Source: an uncultured Collinsella sp. (GTDB taxonomy: Bacteria; Actinomycetota; Coriobacteriia; Coriobacteriales; Coriobacteriaceae). Taken from it: 15,545 bases of DNA. Of this stretch, positions 6,528 through 14,800 are shown piece by piece; within the stretch, counting starts at the first letter, position 1; every line of letters begins with the position of its first letter. The position numbers were made by a program, and so were the translations under genes. The stretch covers positions 1 through 15,545 of the forward strand of contig UROA01000028.1 of assembly GCA_900549355.1 (NCBI GenBank), given 5' to 3'. The notes below the pieces were generated by a model. It worked only from the letters and a program-made list of their open reading frames with translations, searched no databases and was not told the origin of the DNA.

Positions 6528-6567
6528 AGAGGGGGGCACCCGTCGCAAAAGCTCGGATGCCCCCTCT
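6528..6567. terminator. Shared terminator between convergent hipA and pepD
   Basis: AGAGGGGG (6528-6535) pairs with CCCCCTCT (6560-6567), with further GC pairs inside (CA with TG) and a short loop. On the minus strand the stem is followed by CTTTTTTG, so it is a good intrinsic terminator for the pepD transcript. In the plus direction the following sequence has no T run, so it would stop hipA only weakly. Confidence 0.8.
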
Positions 6568-6623
6568 CGTAATGTCATTTGCAATCTGCTAGCACGTGGC
6601 TCGAACTGCTGCTAGCGCGACCT

Positions 6624-8081
6624 TTACGCAGCGAGGCGCTTGAGGACGTCGATGAGCAGCTCGTAGAAGCGCTCGGCAGAAGCGAGCTCCATGCTCTCGT
6701 CCGGGGTGTGGACATCGGAGAGCGTCGGGCCCACGGCGATGGCATCCAGGCCGTGCAGGGCCTCGGCAAACAGGCCGCACTCAAGGCCGGCGTGAATGGA
6801 CTCGATGCGCAGCTCGGAGCCAAAGAGCTCGCGATAGCTCTCGACAAAGACGTCGCGAACCGGCGAATGCTCGGCATAGCTCCAGCCGGGATACTCGAAC
6901 TCGAACTTGGCGTCGAAGCCCAGGACATCGGCCAGCGTCTGCAGGCGGTCCTTGAACTCGTTCTGCAGCGAGGTGATCGAGGAGCGCGGGGACAGCATAA
7001 TCTTGACCTCGTCGTCAGAAGTGGCAACCACACCGATGTTGGAGGAAACCTCGACGGAGCCGTCGGTGGCGACGTTGCGGCGGATCACGCCGTTAGGGGC
7101 AAGGCGCAGGGCGCGGATGAGGGCAAGCGCGGACTTCTGGTCCATGGCCTCGACCTCGGCGTCGTCGGCAATCTCGACGGTGCAGGTAAAGCCGGGGTCG
7201 AAGACCTCGAGCTCGGCGGTGACATCGGCGATGATGCCACGAGCGATCTCGGCCGCAGCCTCGGCGGCAGCGTGGTCGGCGTAGACCAGAACAGCCTTGC
7301 ACTCACGGTTGATGGCGTTGTCCTTGGTGCCGCCGTTAAAGCTAACGATGGCGGGCTCGCCGGCAACCATCAGGCGGTCGATGATGCGGGCCATGATGAG
7401 GTTGCCGTTGCCGCGCTCCAGGTGGATATCGCTGCCGGAGTGACCGCCCAGCAGGCCGGAGATGTCGAGCGTGAGGGTGCTACCGGTCTTGTGCTCGCGC
7501 GCGATCGGGCAGGTGTAGGTAACGACGACGCCGCCGGCGCAGCTGACGGTGGCAACGCCCTCTTCCTCGGAGTCAAGGTTAATCATGGTGCGGGCGCTAA
7601 TCTGGGACTTGTCGAGCGTCTCGGCACCGACCAGGCCAGTCTCCTCGTCGGTGGTGAATACGCACTCGAGGGCCGGATGGGCAATCGAATCGTCGTTGAG
7701 CACGGTAAGCATAAGCGCGACGGCGATACCGTTGTCGGCGCCCAGAGTGGTGCCGTTAGCGGTGAGGACGCCGTCCTTGACGACCAGGTCGATACCATCG
7801 GTCGTAAAGTCGTGCTCGACGGAACCCAGTTTGTCGCACACCATGTCGATGTGACCCTGCAGCATCACGGTCGGAGCATTCTCGGCGCCGGCAGATGCGG
7901 GCTTGCGAATGATGACGTTGTAGACCTCGTCCTGGTACACATCGAGGCCGCGCTCCTTGGCAAACGCAACCAGGAAATCGCTGATGCCCTTCTCGTTGCC
8001 AGACCCACGGGGGATCGCGCTGACCTCCTCAAAGAAATGGAACAGCTGGGCGGGCTCGTAGCCGGTAATCTTGTAGTCCAT
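6624..8081 (-). CDS. pepD: Aminoacyl-histidine dipeptidase (Xaa-His, M20C), PepD-like
   Basis: A cytoplasmic zinc dipeptidase that cleaves unblocked dipeptides, classically Xaa-His such as carnosine, for peptide scavenging. The 485-residue protein has the same length as E. coli PepD. Metal and catalytic motifs are in order: GHIDMVCDK (H77, D79), GADNGIA (bridging D116), TTDEETGL (catalytic and metal E146/E147), then the lid domain with GGHSGSDIH, and GLECGLF near the C-terminus supplying the usual Glu. A long tail region HTPDESM completes the second metal site. ATG 8081 is chosen because AAGGAGG sits about 5 nt upstream; an in-frame upstream start adds about 35 residues not typical of the family. 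It stands alone between its own promoter region and the terminator at 6528-6567. Confidence 0.93.
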   Translation of the reverse strand: MDYKITGYEPAQLFHFFEEVSAIPRGSGNEKGISDFLVAFAKERGLDVYQDEVYNVIIRKPASAGAENAPTVMLQGHIDMVCDKLGSVEHDFTTDGIDLVVKDGVLTANGTTLGADNGIAVALMLTVLNDDSIAHPALECVFTTDEETGLVGAETLDKSQISARTMINLDSEEEGVATVSCAGGVVVTYTCPIAREHKTGSTLTLDISGLLGGHSGSDIHLERGNGNLIMARIIDRLMVAGEPAIVSFNGGTKDNAINRECKAVLVYADHAAAEAAAEIARGIIADVTAELEVFDPGFTCTVEIADDAEVEAMDQKSALALIRALRLAPNGVIRRNVATDGSVEVSSNIGVVATSDDEVKIMLSPRSSITSLQNEFKDRLQTLADVLGFDAKFEFEYPGWSYAEHSPVRDVFVESYRELFGSELRIESIHAGLECGLFAEALHGLDAIAVGPTLSDVHTPDESMELASAERFYELLIDVLKRLAA

Positions 8082-8125
8082 GGTGCCTCCTTGGCGCAAC
8101 TGGTTAGACAGTAAGACATGCGACT

Positions 8126-8154
8126 TGTATATTCCCAGACTTTGCGTGCATAAA
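8126..8154 (-). promoter_or_regulatory. Candidate pepD promoter
   Basis: On the minus strand TTTATG (8149-8154) and TATACA (8126-8131) are spaced by 17 nt, about 45 nt before the pepD start. The -35 match is weak (3 of 6) and the -10 moderate (4 of 6). No operator-like repeat was seen. Confidence 0.35.
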
Positions 8155-8238
8155 CCAGTCGAAAACGCCGAGCGCCCTTGCATCATCGGCTAACGGTGGA
8201 CCGCATAGCGTAACGGTCACAACTTCCGCAGCTCTACA

Positions 8239-8270
8239 AATCGAGGCGCCCTTTTCGGAGCGCCTCGATT
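8239..8270 (-). terminator. clpC terminator hairpin
   Basis: AATCGAGGCGC (8239-8249) and GCGCCTCGATT (8260-8270) form a perfect 11-bp stem with a 10-nt loop, about 25 nt past the clpC stop. On the minus strand it is followed by TGTAG, so the T run is short (only the TTT spanning the stem end). Confidence 0.7.
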
Positions 8271-8295
8271 GCGCGTATCAAATTGTCGCCACGCC

Positions 8296-10938
8296 CTACA
8301 GCGCGCCGGAACCGGCTTGCATCATGCCGCCGGGGCCCGAGGTCACGCCGCCGCTCACGGGCGCGGCGTTGCCGGTGTGCGGTGCCGCCGGGGCGGTATC
8401 GCCACCGAGCGTGCCCGCCGGACGCGGTGCCGGGATCTCGCCCGTGCCGTGGCTAAAGACAAACTTGCCATCGGCCACGTCGCACAGGACGGTATCGCCC
8501 TCGCCCCACTCGCCGGCCAGAAGCTCCTCGGACAGCGGGTCCTCGATGAGCTTTTGGATGGCACGGCGCAGCGGACGCGCACCGTTGGTGAGGTCGGTGC
8601 CCTCGGCCACGATCTTGTCATAGGCCGCATCGGTGAGCTTGATGTTCATGCCGTTGGCAATCAAACGCTGACGTAGGTCGTCCACCAGCAGGTGCGCGAT
8701 CTTGGTGAGATTCTCGCCCGAGAGCTTCTGGAACACCACAATGTCGTCGATACGGTTGAGCAGCTCGGGGCGGAACAGGCGCTTGAGCTCGCCCATCGCG
8801 CGGCCGCGGATCTCACTCGACGTGAGGCCCTGCTCGCCGGTGGTGCCAAAGCCCACGCTCGCATCCTGCGCAATCTCGCGAGCGCCCACGTTGGACGTCA
8901 TGATGATCACGGTGTTGCGGAAGTCGACCGTCTTGCCCTGGCTATCGGTCAGGCGGCCCTCCTCCAGCACCTGCAGCAAGATGTTGAAGATATCGGGGTG
9001 CGCCTTCTCGATCTCGTCGAACAGCACGACCGAGTACGGGTGGCGACGAACGGCCTTGGTGAGCTGGCCGCCCTCGTCGTGACCGACGTAACCCGGAGGG
9101 CTACCGATGAGCTTGGAGACCTCGAACTCGCTACCGAACTCGGACATGTCGAAGCTGATGAGTGCATCCTTGCTGCCAAAGAGGTACTCGGCGAGCGTCT
9201 TGGCGAGCTCGGTCTTGCCCGTGCCGGTGGGACCAAGGAAGATAAAGCTGCCGCCGGGGCGACGCGAATCCTTGAGCGGAGAGCGGCTGCGGCGCACGGC
9301 CTTGGCAACGGCCTCGACAGCCTCATCCTGACCGATGATGCGCGTCTTGAGCACGCTTTCGGCTTGCAGCAGGCGACGGCTCTCGCTCTCGGTAAGCGAG
9401 GACACCGGCACGCCCGAAGTCACGGACACGATATCGGCGATCTGACTCACATCGATGGTGAGCGGGCTGGCGTCGAGCTCGGCGGTCCAGGCGGCCTTGG
9501 CCTCGGCGAGCTCAATCTCGGCGGCCTTCTGCTGCTCGGTGATCTCGGCGGCCTTGTTCATGTCGTCGCTCTCGGTGGCCTCCTGCGCGGCGGCCTTAAG
9601 CTCCTCCACGCGATGCTCGGCCTCGCGCACCGGCTCGGGCGCGCGATTCGCGGCGATGCGAGCGCGGGCGCCGGCCTCGTCAATGAGGTCGATGGCCTTA
9701 TCGGGCAGGAAGCGATCCTGGATGTAGCGGTTGGAAAGGTTCGCGGCAGCCTCGATAGCACCCTGCGTATAGCGCACATGGTGGTGCTCCTCGTAGCGCG
9801 GCTTGAGCGCGGTCAGGATCTTGACCGTGTCCTCGACGCTCGGCTCCTCGACATCGATGGTCTGGAAGCGACGCTCGAAGGCCGGGTCCTTGGTGAGGTA
9901 CTTGCGGAATTCCTCGGCCGTGGTGGCACCGATAATCTGGAAGGCGCCGCGCGCAAGCACGGGCTTGAGCATGGAACTCGCGTCGATGGAGCCCTCGGCA
10001 GAACCGGCACCGATGATGGTGTGCATCTCGTCGATAAACAGGATGACGTCGTCGGCTTCGGTGGCCTCCTGAATCACGTTCTTGAGGCGCTCCTCAAACT
10101 CGCCGCGATACTTGGCACCCGCCACGAGGCCCGGCAGGTCGAGCGTCCAGATATTCTGGTTCATGAGGTTCTCGGGCACGTTGCCGGCTGCAATCTGCTG
10201 AGCCAGGCCCTCGACGATGGCCGTCTTGCCCACGCCGGGGTCGCCCAGAATGAGCGGGTTGTTCTTGGTGCGGCGCGAAAGAATTTCCATCATACGCTGG
10301 ACTTCCTTATCGCGACCGATTACAGGGTCGAGCTCGCCGTCGCGCGCCTTCTGCGTGAGGTTGGTCGCGAACTGCTTAAGCGTATCGGTGCCACTTCCCT
10401 TTTGCTGAGAGGCATCCGAGCCGCTAAAGAACGGCAGGCCCGCACCGGGACGACCAGCACCGGCGCCGGCGAGCGGACGCTTCTTGTCCTGGTCCTTGGC
10501 GGTGAGTTTCTCGATAGCCTTTTTGATAGAGGCGGACGACACACCAAGGCGCATGAGGATGTCCATGGCCATGCCGTTGCCCTCTTCGACGATGCCGATC
10601 AGCAAGTGCTCGGTCGACACGTAGGTCTGGTTGTTCTCACGCGCCACGCGGAATGAACGCTCCATCACGCTAATGACGAGCGGCGTAAAGGCGAGCTTGG
10701 CCGCCTCGGTCTCCTCACTGGGCTCGGGAACCGTGGTCTGGACCTCTTTGAGAGTATCCATGATGTCATCGTAGGAGATGTCGAGCGAGCGCAGCGCCTC
10801 GGCGGCAATGCCCTCGTCCTCCTTGGCAAGCGCGAGCAGCAGGTGCTCGGTGCCCACCTTATTTGAATGAAGATCGAGCGCCTCTTGCTTGGCCATGGAC
10901 ATGACCTTACGCGCGCGATCGGTAAATCTATCTAACAT
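8296..10938 (-). CDS. clpC: ATP-dependent Clp protease ATP-binding subunit ClpC
   Basis: ClpC is a hexameric AAA+ unfoldase that feeds substrates to ClpP in protein quality control. The 880-residue protein has the double Clp N repeat (1-148), a Gly/Ala-rich linker (155-180), and AAA1 with Walker A GDPGVGKT (232-239), Walker B ILFIDE (299-304) and pore loop KYRGE (276-280). A UVR-like coiled middle region (about 440-490) follows. AAA2 has GPTGTGKT (569-576), VLFDE (638-642) and pore loop GYVG (616-619), and then the C-terminal small domain. After about 830 there is a 50-residue Gly/Ala/Pro tail ending QAGSGAL, longer than in Bacillus ClpC. ATG 10938 is chosen because AAGGAA lies about 6 nt upstream and MLDRFTDRARKV is the family start. 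No ctsR or mcsAB precedes it here. Confidence 0.95.
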   Translation of the reverse strand: MLDRFTDRARKVMSMAKQEALDLHSNKVGTEHLLLALAKEDEGIAAEALRSLDISYDDIMDTLKEVQTTVPEPSEETEAAKLAFTPLVISVMERSFRVARENNQTYVSTEHLLIGIVEEGNGMAMDILMRLGVSSASIKKAIEKLTAKDQDKKRPLAGAGAGRPGAGLPFFSGSDASQQKGSGTDTLKQFATNLTQKARDGELDPVIGRDKEVQRMMEILSRRTKNNPLILGDPGVGKTAIVEGLAQQIAAGNVPENLMNQNIWTLDLPGLVAGAKYRGEFEERLKNVIQEATEADDVILFIDEMHTIIGAGSAEGSIDASSMLKPVLARGAFQIIGATTAEEFRKYLTKDPAFERRFQTIDVEEPSVEDTVKILTALKPRYEEHHHVRYTQGAIEAAANLSNRYIQDRFLPDKAIDLIDEAGARARIAANRAPEPVREAEHRVEELKAAAQEATESDDMNKAAEITEQQKAAEIELAEAKAAWTAELDASPLTIDVSQIADIVSVTSGVPVSSLTESESRRLLQAESVLKTRIIGQDEAVEAVAKAVRRSRSPLKDSRRPGGSFIFLGPTGTGKTELAKTLAEYLFGSKDALISFDMSEFGSEFEVSKLIGSPPGYVGHDEGGQLTKAVRRHPYSVVLFDEIEKAHPDIFNILLQVLEEGRLTDSQGKTVDFRNTVIIMTSNVGAREIAQDASVGFGTTGEQGLTSSEIRGRAMGELKRLFRPELLNRIDDIVVFQKLSGENLTKIAHLLVDDLRQRLIANGMNIKLTDAAYDKIVAEGTDLTNGARPLRRAIQKLIEDPLSEELLAGEWGEGDTVLCDVADGKFVFSHGTGEIPAPRPAGTLGGDTAPAAPHTGNAAPVSGGVTSGPGGMMQAGSGAL

Positions 10939-10969
10939 GCTCGTTTCCTTACATGAGTTCATCGAAATC

Positions 10970-10997
10970 AAAACGCCCGCCCGTCGGCGGCGCTTTT
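10970..10997 (-). promoter_or_regulatory. Terminator-like hairpin in the clpC leader
   Basis: On the minus strand AAAA-CGCC-GCC pairs with GGC-GGCG-TTTT around GACG, with one bulged base in each arm, and is followed by GATTT. It ends about 30 nt before the clpC start and lies downstream of the candidate clpC promoter. It could be the end of the tetR transcript or an attenuator in the clpC leader. Confidence 0.45.
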
Positions 10998-11020
10998 GTC
11001 TCTTTACCCACAGGTTGTCT

Positions 11021-11049
11021 ATGTTAACAGCTGGAGGAATATCTATAAA
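11021..11049 (-). promoter_or_regulatory. Candidate clpC promoter with extended -10
   Basis: On the minus strand TTTATA (11044-11049), 17 nt, then TAACAT (11021-11026), immediately preceded by TGT. Both hexamers match 4 of 6 consensus positions. It predicts a leader of about 75 nt that includes the hairpin at 10970-10997. No CtsR-type heptamer repeat or HAIR element was recognised. Confidence 0.4.
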
Positions 11050-11130
11050 CCCGGCTCACATGAATGCAGGTTATGACCGCATCGCGGGACTCACCGCGCG
11101 ATGCGCGACAGGCGCCCCGCAAGAGAAACC

Positions 11131-11820
11131 CTAGGCGTCTTTCACCACGTCGGGATTCGTCGCACGCGATGCGCGATAGGCATCGGCCTCCTTGGAGACG
11201 CGTTCGAGCAGCTCGGATGTATCGACGCCCTCGACTTGCGCGACCGTTTCCCCCGTCTGCATGGCGACCGTCCTCAGGTACGCGCACGCGCTGTCCCCCA
11301 GCTGCTCGAGGTCTATCTCCTCGCCGCCCTCCCGGGCAAAGCCGACCGCCATCACAAAGCCCATGATGCCCGAGACCAGAAAGCCCACCGCAAAGCTCGA
11401 ATCTGCCTTGAGCTCTTCTCCGTCGGGGTGGACGATCTCTCTCACGCGGTCGATGATGATCGTATGGATGCCCTGCACGACCTGCTCGGCGGCACCCGCC
11501 CTCATGGTGATGACGATGCGCCGCAGCAGGCAGCGGACGTCGCGCCGGTCGAACGCCGAAAGGTCGCCCTCGCTCGAAAAATGCCAGAGGACATCGGTGA
11601 TGAGCTCGTTATCCTGCAGCAGCTGGGCTATGGCGATGGCGACGAGTTCATCGAAATCGTGAAAATAGTAGTAAAACGTTCCGCGATTGCACTGGGCGGC
11701 GCGGGTCACCTCGCCAACCGACAGCTCGAAGATGCTGTTGTTCTCGATGAGCTCCCAAAACGCCTCGATGATACGGGTGCGTGCATCGGGCGCATCGGCG
11801 TCCTTACGCGGTCTCGCCAT
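11131..11820 (-). CDS. TetR/AcrR-family transcriptional regulator
   Basis: The 229-residue protein has a TetR N-terminal DNA-binding domain at about 14-60. The recognition segment is VGEVTRAAQCNRGTFYYYF (the family's helix-turn-helix with the TFYYYF end), followed by the usual HDFDELV helix. The remaining helical C-terminal domain (about 65-200) is a ligand-binding or dimerisation domain with no recognised subfamily; residues 130-160 are hydrophobic. ATG 11820 gives the MARPRK start common in the family; a GTG at 11829 with AGGGG upstream is an alternative adding three residues. Either start overlaps the 3' end of the preceding dehydratase-like gene (stop at 11804), so the two are probably co-transcribed and translationally coupled. 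It may regulate that gene, but neither ligand nor operator can be named. Confidence 0.9.
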   Translation of the reverse strand: MARPRKDADAPDARTRIIEAFWELIENNSIFELSVGEVTRAAQCNRGTFYYYFHDFDELVAIAIAQLLQDNELITDVLWHFSSEGDLSAFDRRDVRCLLRRIVITMRAGAAEQVVQGIHTIIIDRVREIVHPDGEELKADSSFAVGFLVSGIMGFVMAVGFAREGGEEIDLEQLGDSACAYLRTVAMQTGETVAQVEGVDTSELLERVSKEADAYRASRATNPDVVKDA

Positions 11821-14800
11821 GCGCCTCACCGCACCCCTGCGCCTTGGCGTTCATGATGAGCATCTGAAGACGGTTCTCCACGTTGGCGAAGCTCACGTCG
11901 GGATCGTAGTCGAGCGGCAGGAACTGCGCCGTGGGATACTGCTCCTTGAGCGCATGGATGAGCCCGCGCCCCACGACATGGTTGGGCAGACACCCGAACG
12001 GCTGCAGGATCACGAAGTTGCGGCAGCCGCGCTTGGCGTGCTCGAGGATCTCCGCCGGAATCAGCACGCCCTCGCCCGCATCGAACGTATGGTGCAGGAT
12101 CTTATCGCTCGCGCGCACGAGCTCGGGCATGCGCGTCGGCGGCTCGTAGAGCGGGCTCGCCGCGCCCAGGCGGTCGCAACGGTCGTGCGCGAGCTCGAAC
12201 AGGTTGTCCGCCGTGGCGTACCAGGCCTTTTCGGGCAGCGACAGGTCGACGTGGAACTCGCGCGACTGCGCATGCTTGTAGAAATAGGTCTTGCGGATTA
12301 CGTCGGTCATGCGCGCCTCGATGACCTCGAGCCCGTTGTCCTCGAGGTAGCGCTCGATCTCGTGGTTGGCGCCGAGATGGAAATTGAGCAGGTACTCGCC
12401 CACGATGAGAACGGTCGGATGCGGGTTCGAGCGGTCGTACGGAACGGCGTCCATGATCGCAAGCGCGCGTTTGAAGCCCGTCGCCTGGCCTCTCAGCCCG
12501 GAGCGCTCCATGCCCTCGATAACCTCATCGAGCGCGCGGTCGAACGCAGCGTCCGCCGCGCCCTTCTCGAGCTCGTAGGGACGGATGCGCCTAAGCATGG
12601 CCTCGAGGGCATCGATCATGGGAAGACCGTAGGCGATCTGGATGCTCGGGCCAAGGCCGAGCTTGAAGCCCGGATGCGCATTGTGGGCATCGACGTCGTC
12701 GTTGGTGAGCACCGGGACATAGTCGTATCCCGCGTCGTCGAGCGCGCGGCGCAGCAGGGGCATGTAGTGCGTCAGGCGGCAGTCGCCGATATACTTGCCA
12801 GTCACCACGGCGACGTCGTGCGGGTCGTACTTACCGCTCTCGAGTGCCGCGAGCGCCTCGCCGATTACGATTTGCGCGGGGAAGCAGATGTCGTTGTGCA
12901 CATAGCGTTTGCCCAGGCGGATGGCATCCTCGCGCCCGATATCAAGGGCCTCGGCGCGCACGCCCTGATTGCGCATCGCCGCGGTCATGAGCCTGCAGAA
13001 CGCATGGGAGGTGTTGGGGACCAGCGCGATCTTGTCGTGCCGGTCGCGCTTGGTGTACTTGACCTTATACGGGTCGTCGAGCGGATGGACCGCGTGCACC
13101 CGGGCGCCCTCGGCACGCTCCTCCGCGCGACGACGGTTGACTGACTCGATAAACGAACGCACGCGAATGCCCATGGGACCGGCGACGTCGCTCTCATCGA
13201 GCTTGATCATCATCGGAACCTTGGAGCCCATCTCGCCCATCATGCGCGCGATCTCGTCGGTGAGATACGCATCGTGGCCGCAGCCGAAGCTGCCCATCTG
13301 CACGAGCTCGAGCTCGGGCGTCGATGCGACGATGACCGCGCACGACAGCATGCGCGCATGGTAGTTGTTCACGATGTCGATGCGGCTGTTGGAAAGATCG
13401 ACGTTGCAGACCCCCGGCACCGCATCGGGCGTCAGCACGGGGATGCCGCGCTCAGAGAAGAGCTTGGGCAGCCCGTGGTTGACCAGCGGGTCGTTGTGGT
13501 ACGGGCGCGAAGCGATCACCACCGCGTAGCCGCCGTCCTCGCGCACGTTCTCGAGCACCTGCCTGCCGCGCAGCTGCAGCTGGTTCTCAAACGTCTGCTG
13601 CGCGCGGTCCGCCTGCTCGGTCGCCTCGGCAACCAGGTCGGCATCGATATCGAAGGTCTCCTTGCACCACGCCTTGAGCTGGCGGTTTCGGTCGCCCTCG
13701 TCGTACCAGTGGAACAGCGGCGTATCGAACGGAACGCCGAAACGCTCCTCCGGGTTATCGGAATTGCGCATCACGTAGGGGTATCCCTTTACGACGGCGC
13801 ACATCCACTCGCTGGTAGAGGCGGTGTTTTCGGTGGGCACCGTCGTGATGATGGGCATGAAGATGCGGTCGACGCCGGCGTCGACGAGATTGCGGATGTG
13901 CCCGTGGACGAGCTTGGCCGGGAAGCACACGGTGTCGGATGTGACGTGCGCCAGACCGCGCTCGTACATCGCCTTGGTGCTGCGTCCCGAGACGCGCACC
14001 TTAAAGCCGAGCGTGCTGAAGAACGTCGACCAGAACGGCATGGTGTCCCAGAACTCGAGCACACGGGGAATGCCGATCGTGACATCGCGCCCCCCGCTGA
14101 CGGGAACCGTGGGGTACGACTCGAACAGCAGCTTCTCGCGGTCGACAAAGAGATTGGGGGCAGCCGCGGTCCGGTCGCGCCCCGTGCCGGGTGCCTGTGC
14201 CTCGCAAGCACCCTGCGGACGCAGCTCCTCCGCCGCGGGAACCTCGCGCACGAGCTCATCCCATGAGATGGCGCCGCCGCGCGGGCAGCGATTGCCCGTG
14301 ACGTAAAGCGAGCCGTCGCCAAATGCCACGACCGCGCGCTGGCAGCGGTTGTTGCACCGACGGCAGGTAACGCCGCCGAACTCGCGATGCTCGAAGCGCT
14401 CCACGGCATCGAGCCCGATAGACGACGTGCCGGCGTCGCCCTTGCGGCATTCCTCGCGCGCGAGCAGGGCGATACCGATAGCGCCCATCAGCCCCGGGTG
14501 GGGCGCACGCGTGACGGGTTTGCCCAGATACTGCTCGAATGCGCGCAGCACCGCGTCGTTTCGGAACGTGCCGCCCTGGACGACGACTTTGTCGCCCAGA
14601 CGGTTGAGATTTGAAACGCGAATGACCTTGGTGAACACGTTCTCGATAATCGAACGGCAGAGACCGGCCATGATGTCGCCCGGACCCTTACCGCGCCGCT
14701 GCTCGGAAACGACGCTGCTGTTCATGAACACCGTGCAGCGCGTGCCGAGATCGACCGGGTGCGGCGCGAACAGCGCTTCCTTGGCAAAGTCCTCGGCGCT

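Noticed and set aside
6579..8114. A 511-codon plus-strand open frame opposite pepD
   Set aside because: Fully antisense to a gene with intact M20 motifs; the product is Gly/Val/Ala/Asp-rich with no domain pattern.
8692..10656. A 654-codon plus-strand open frame opposite clpC, and a 485-codon one at 11687-13144
   Set aside because: Both are antisense shadows of strongly conserved proteins, repetitive in Leu/Gly/Asp/Val/Arg, without plausible ribosome sites.
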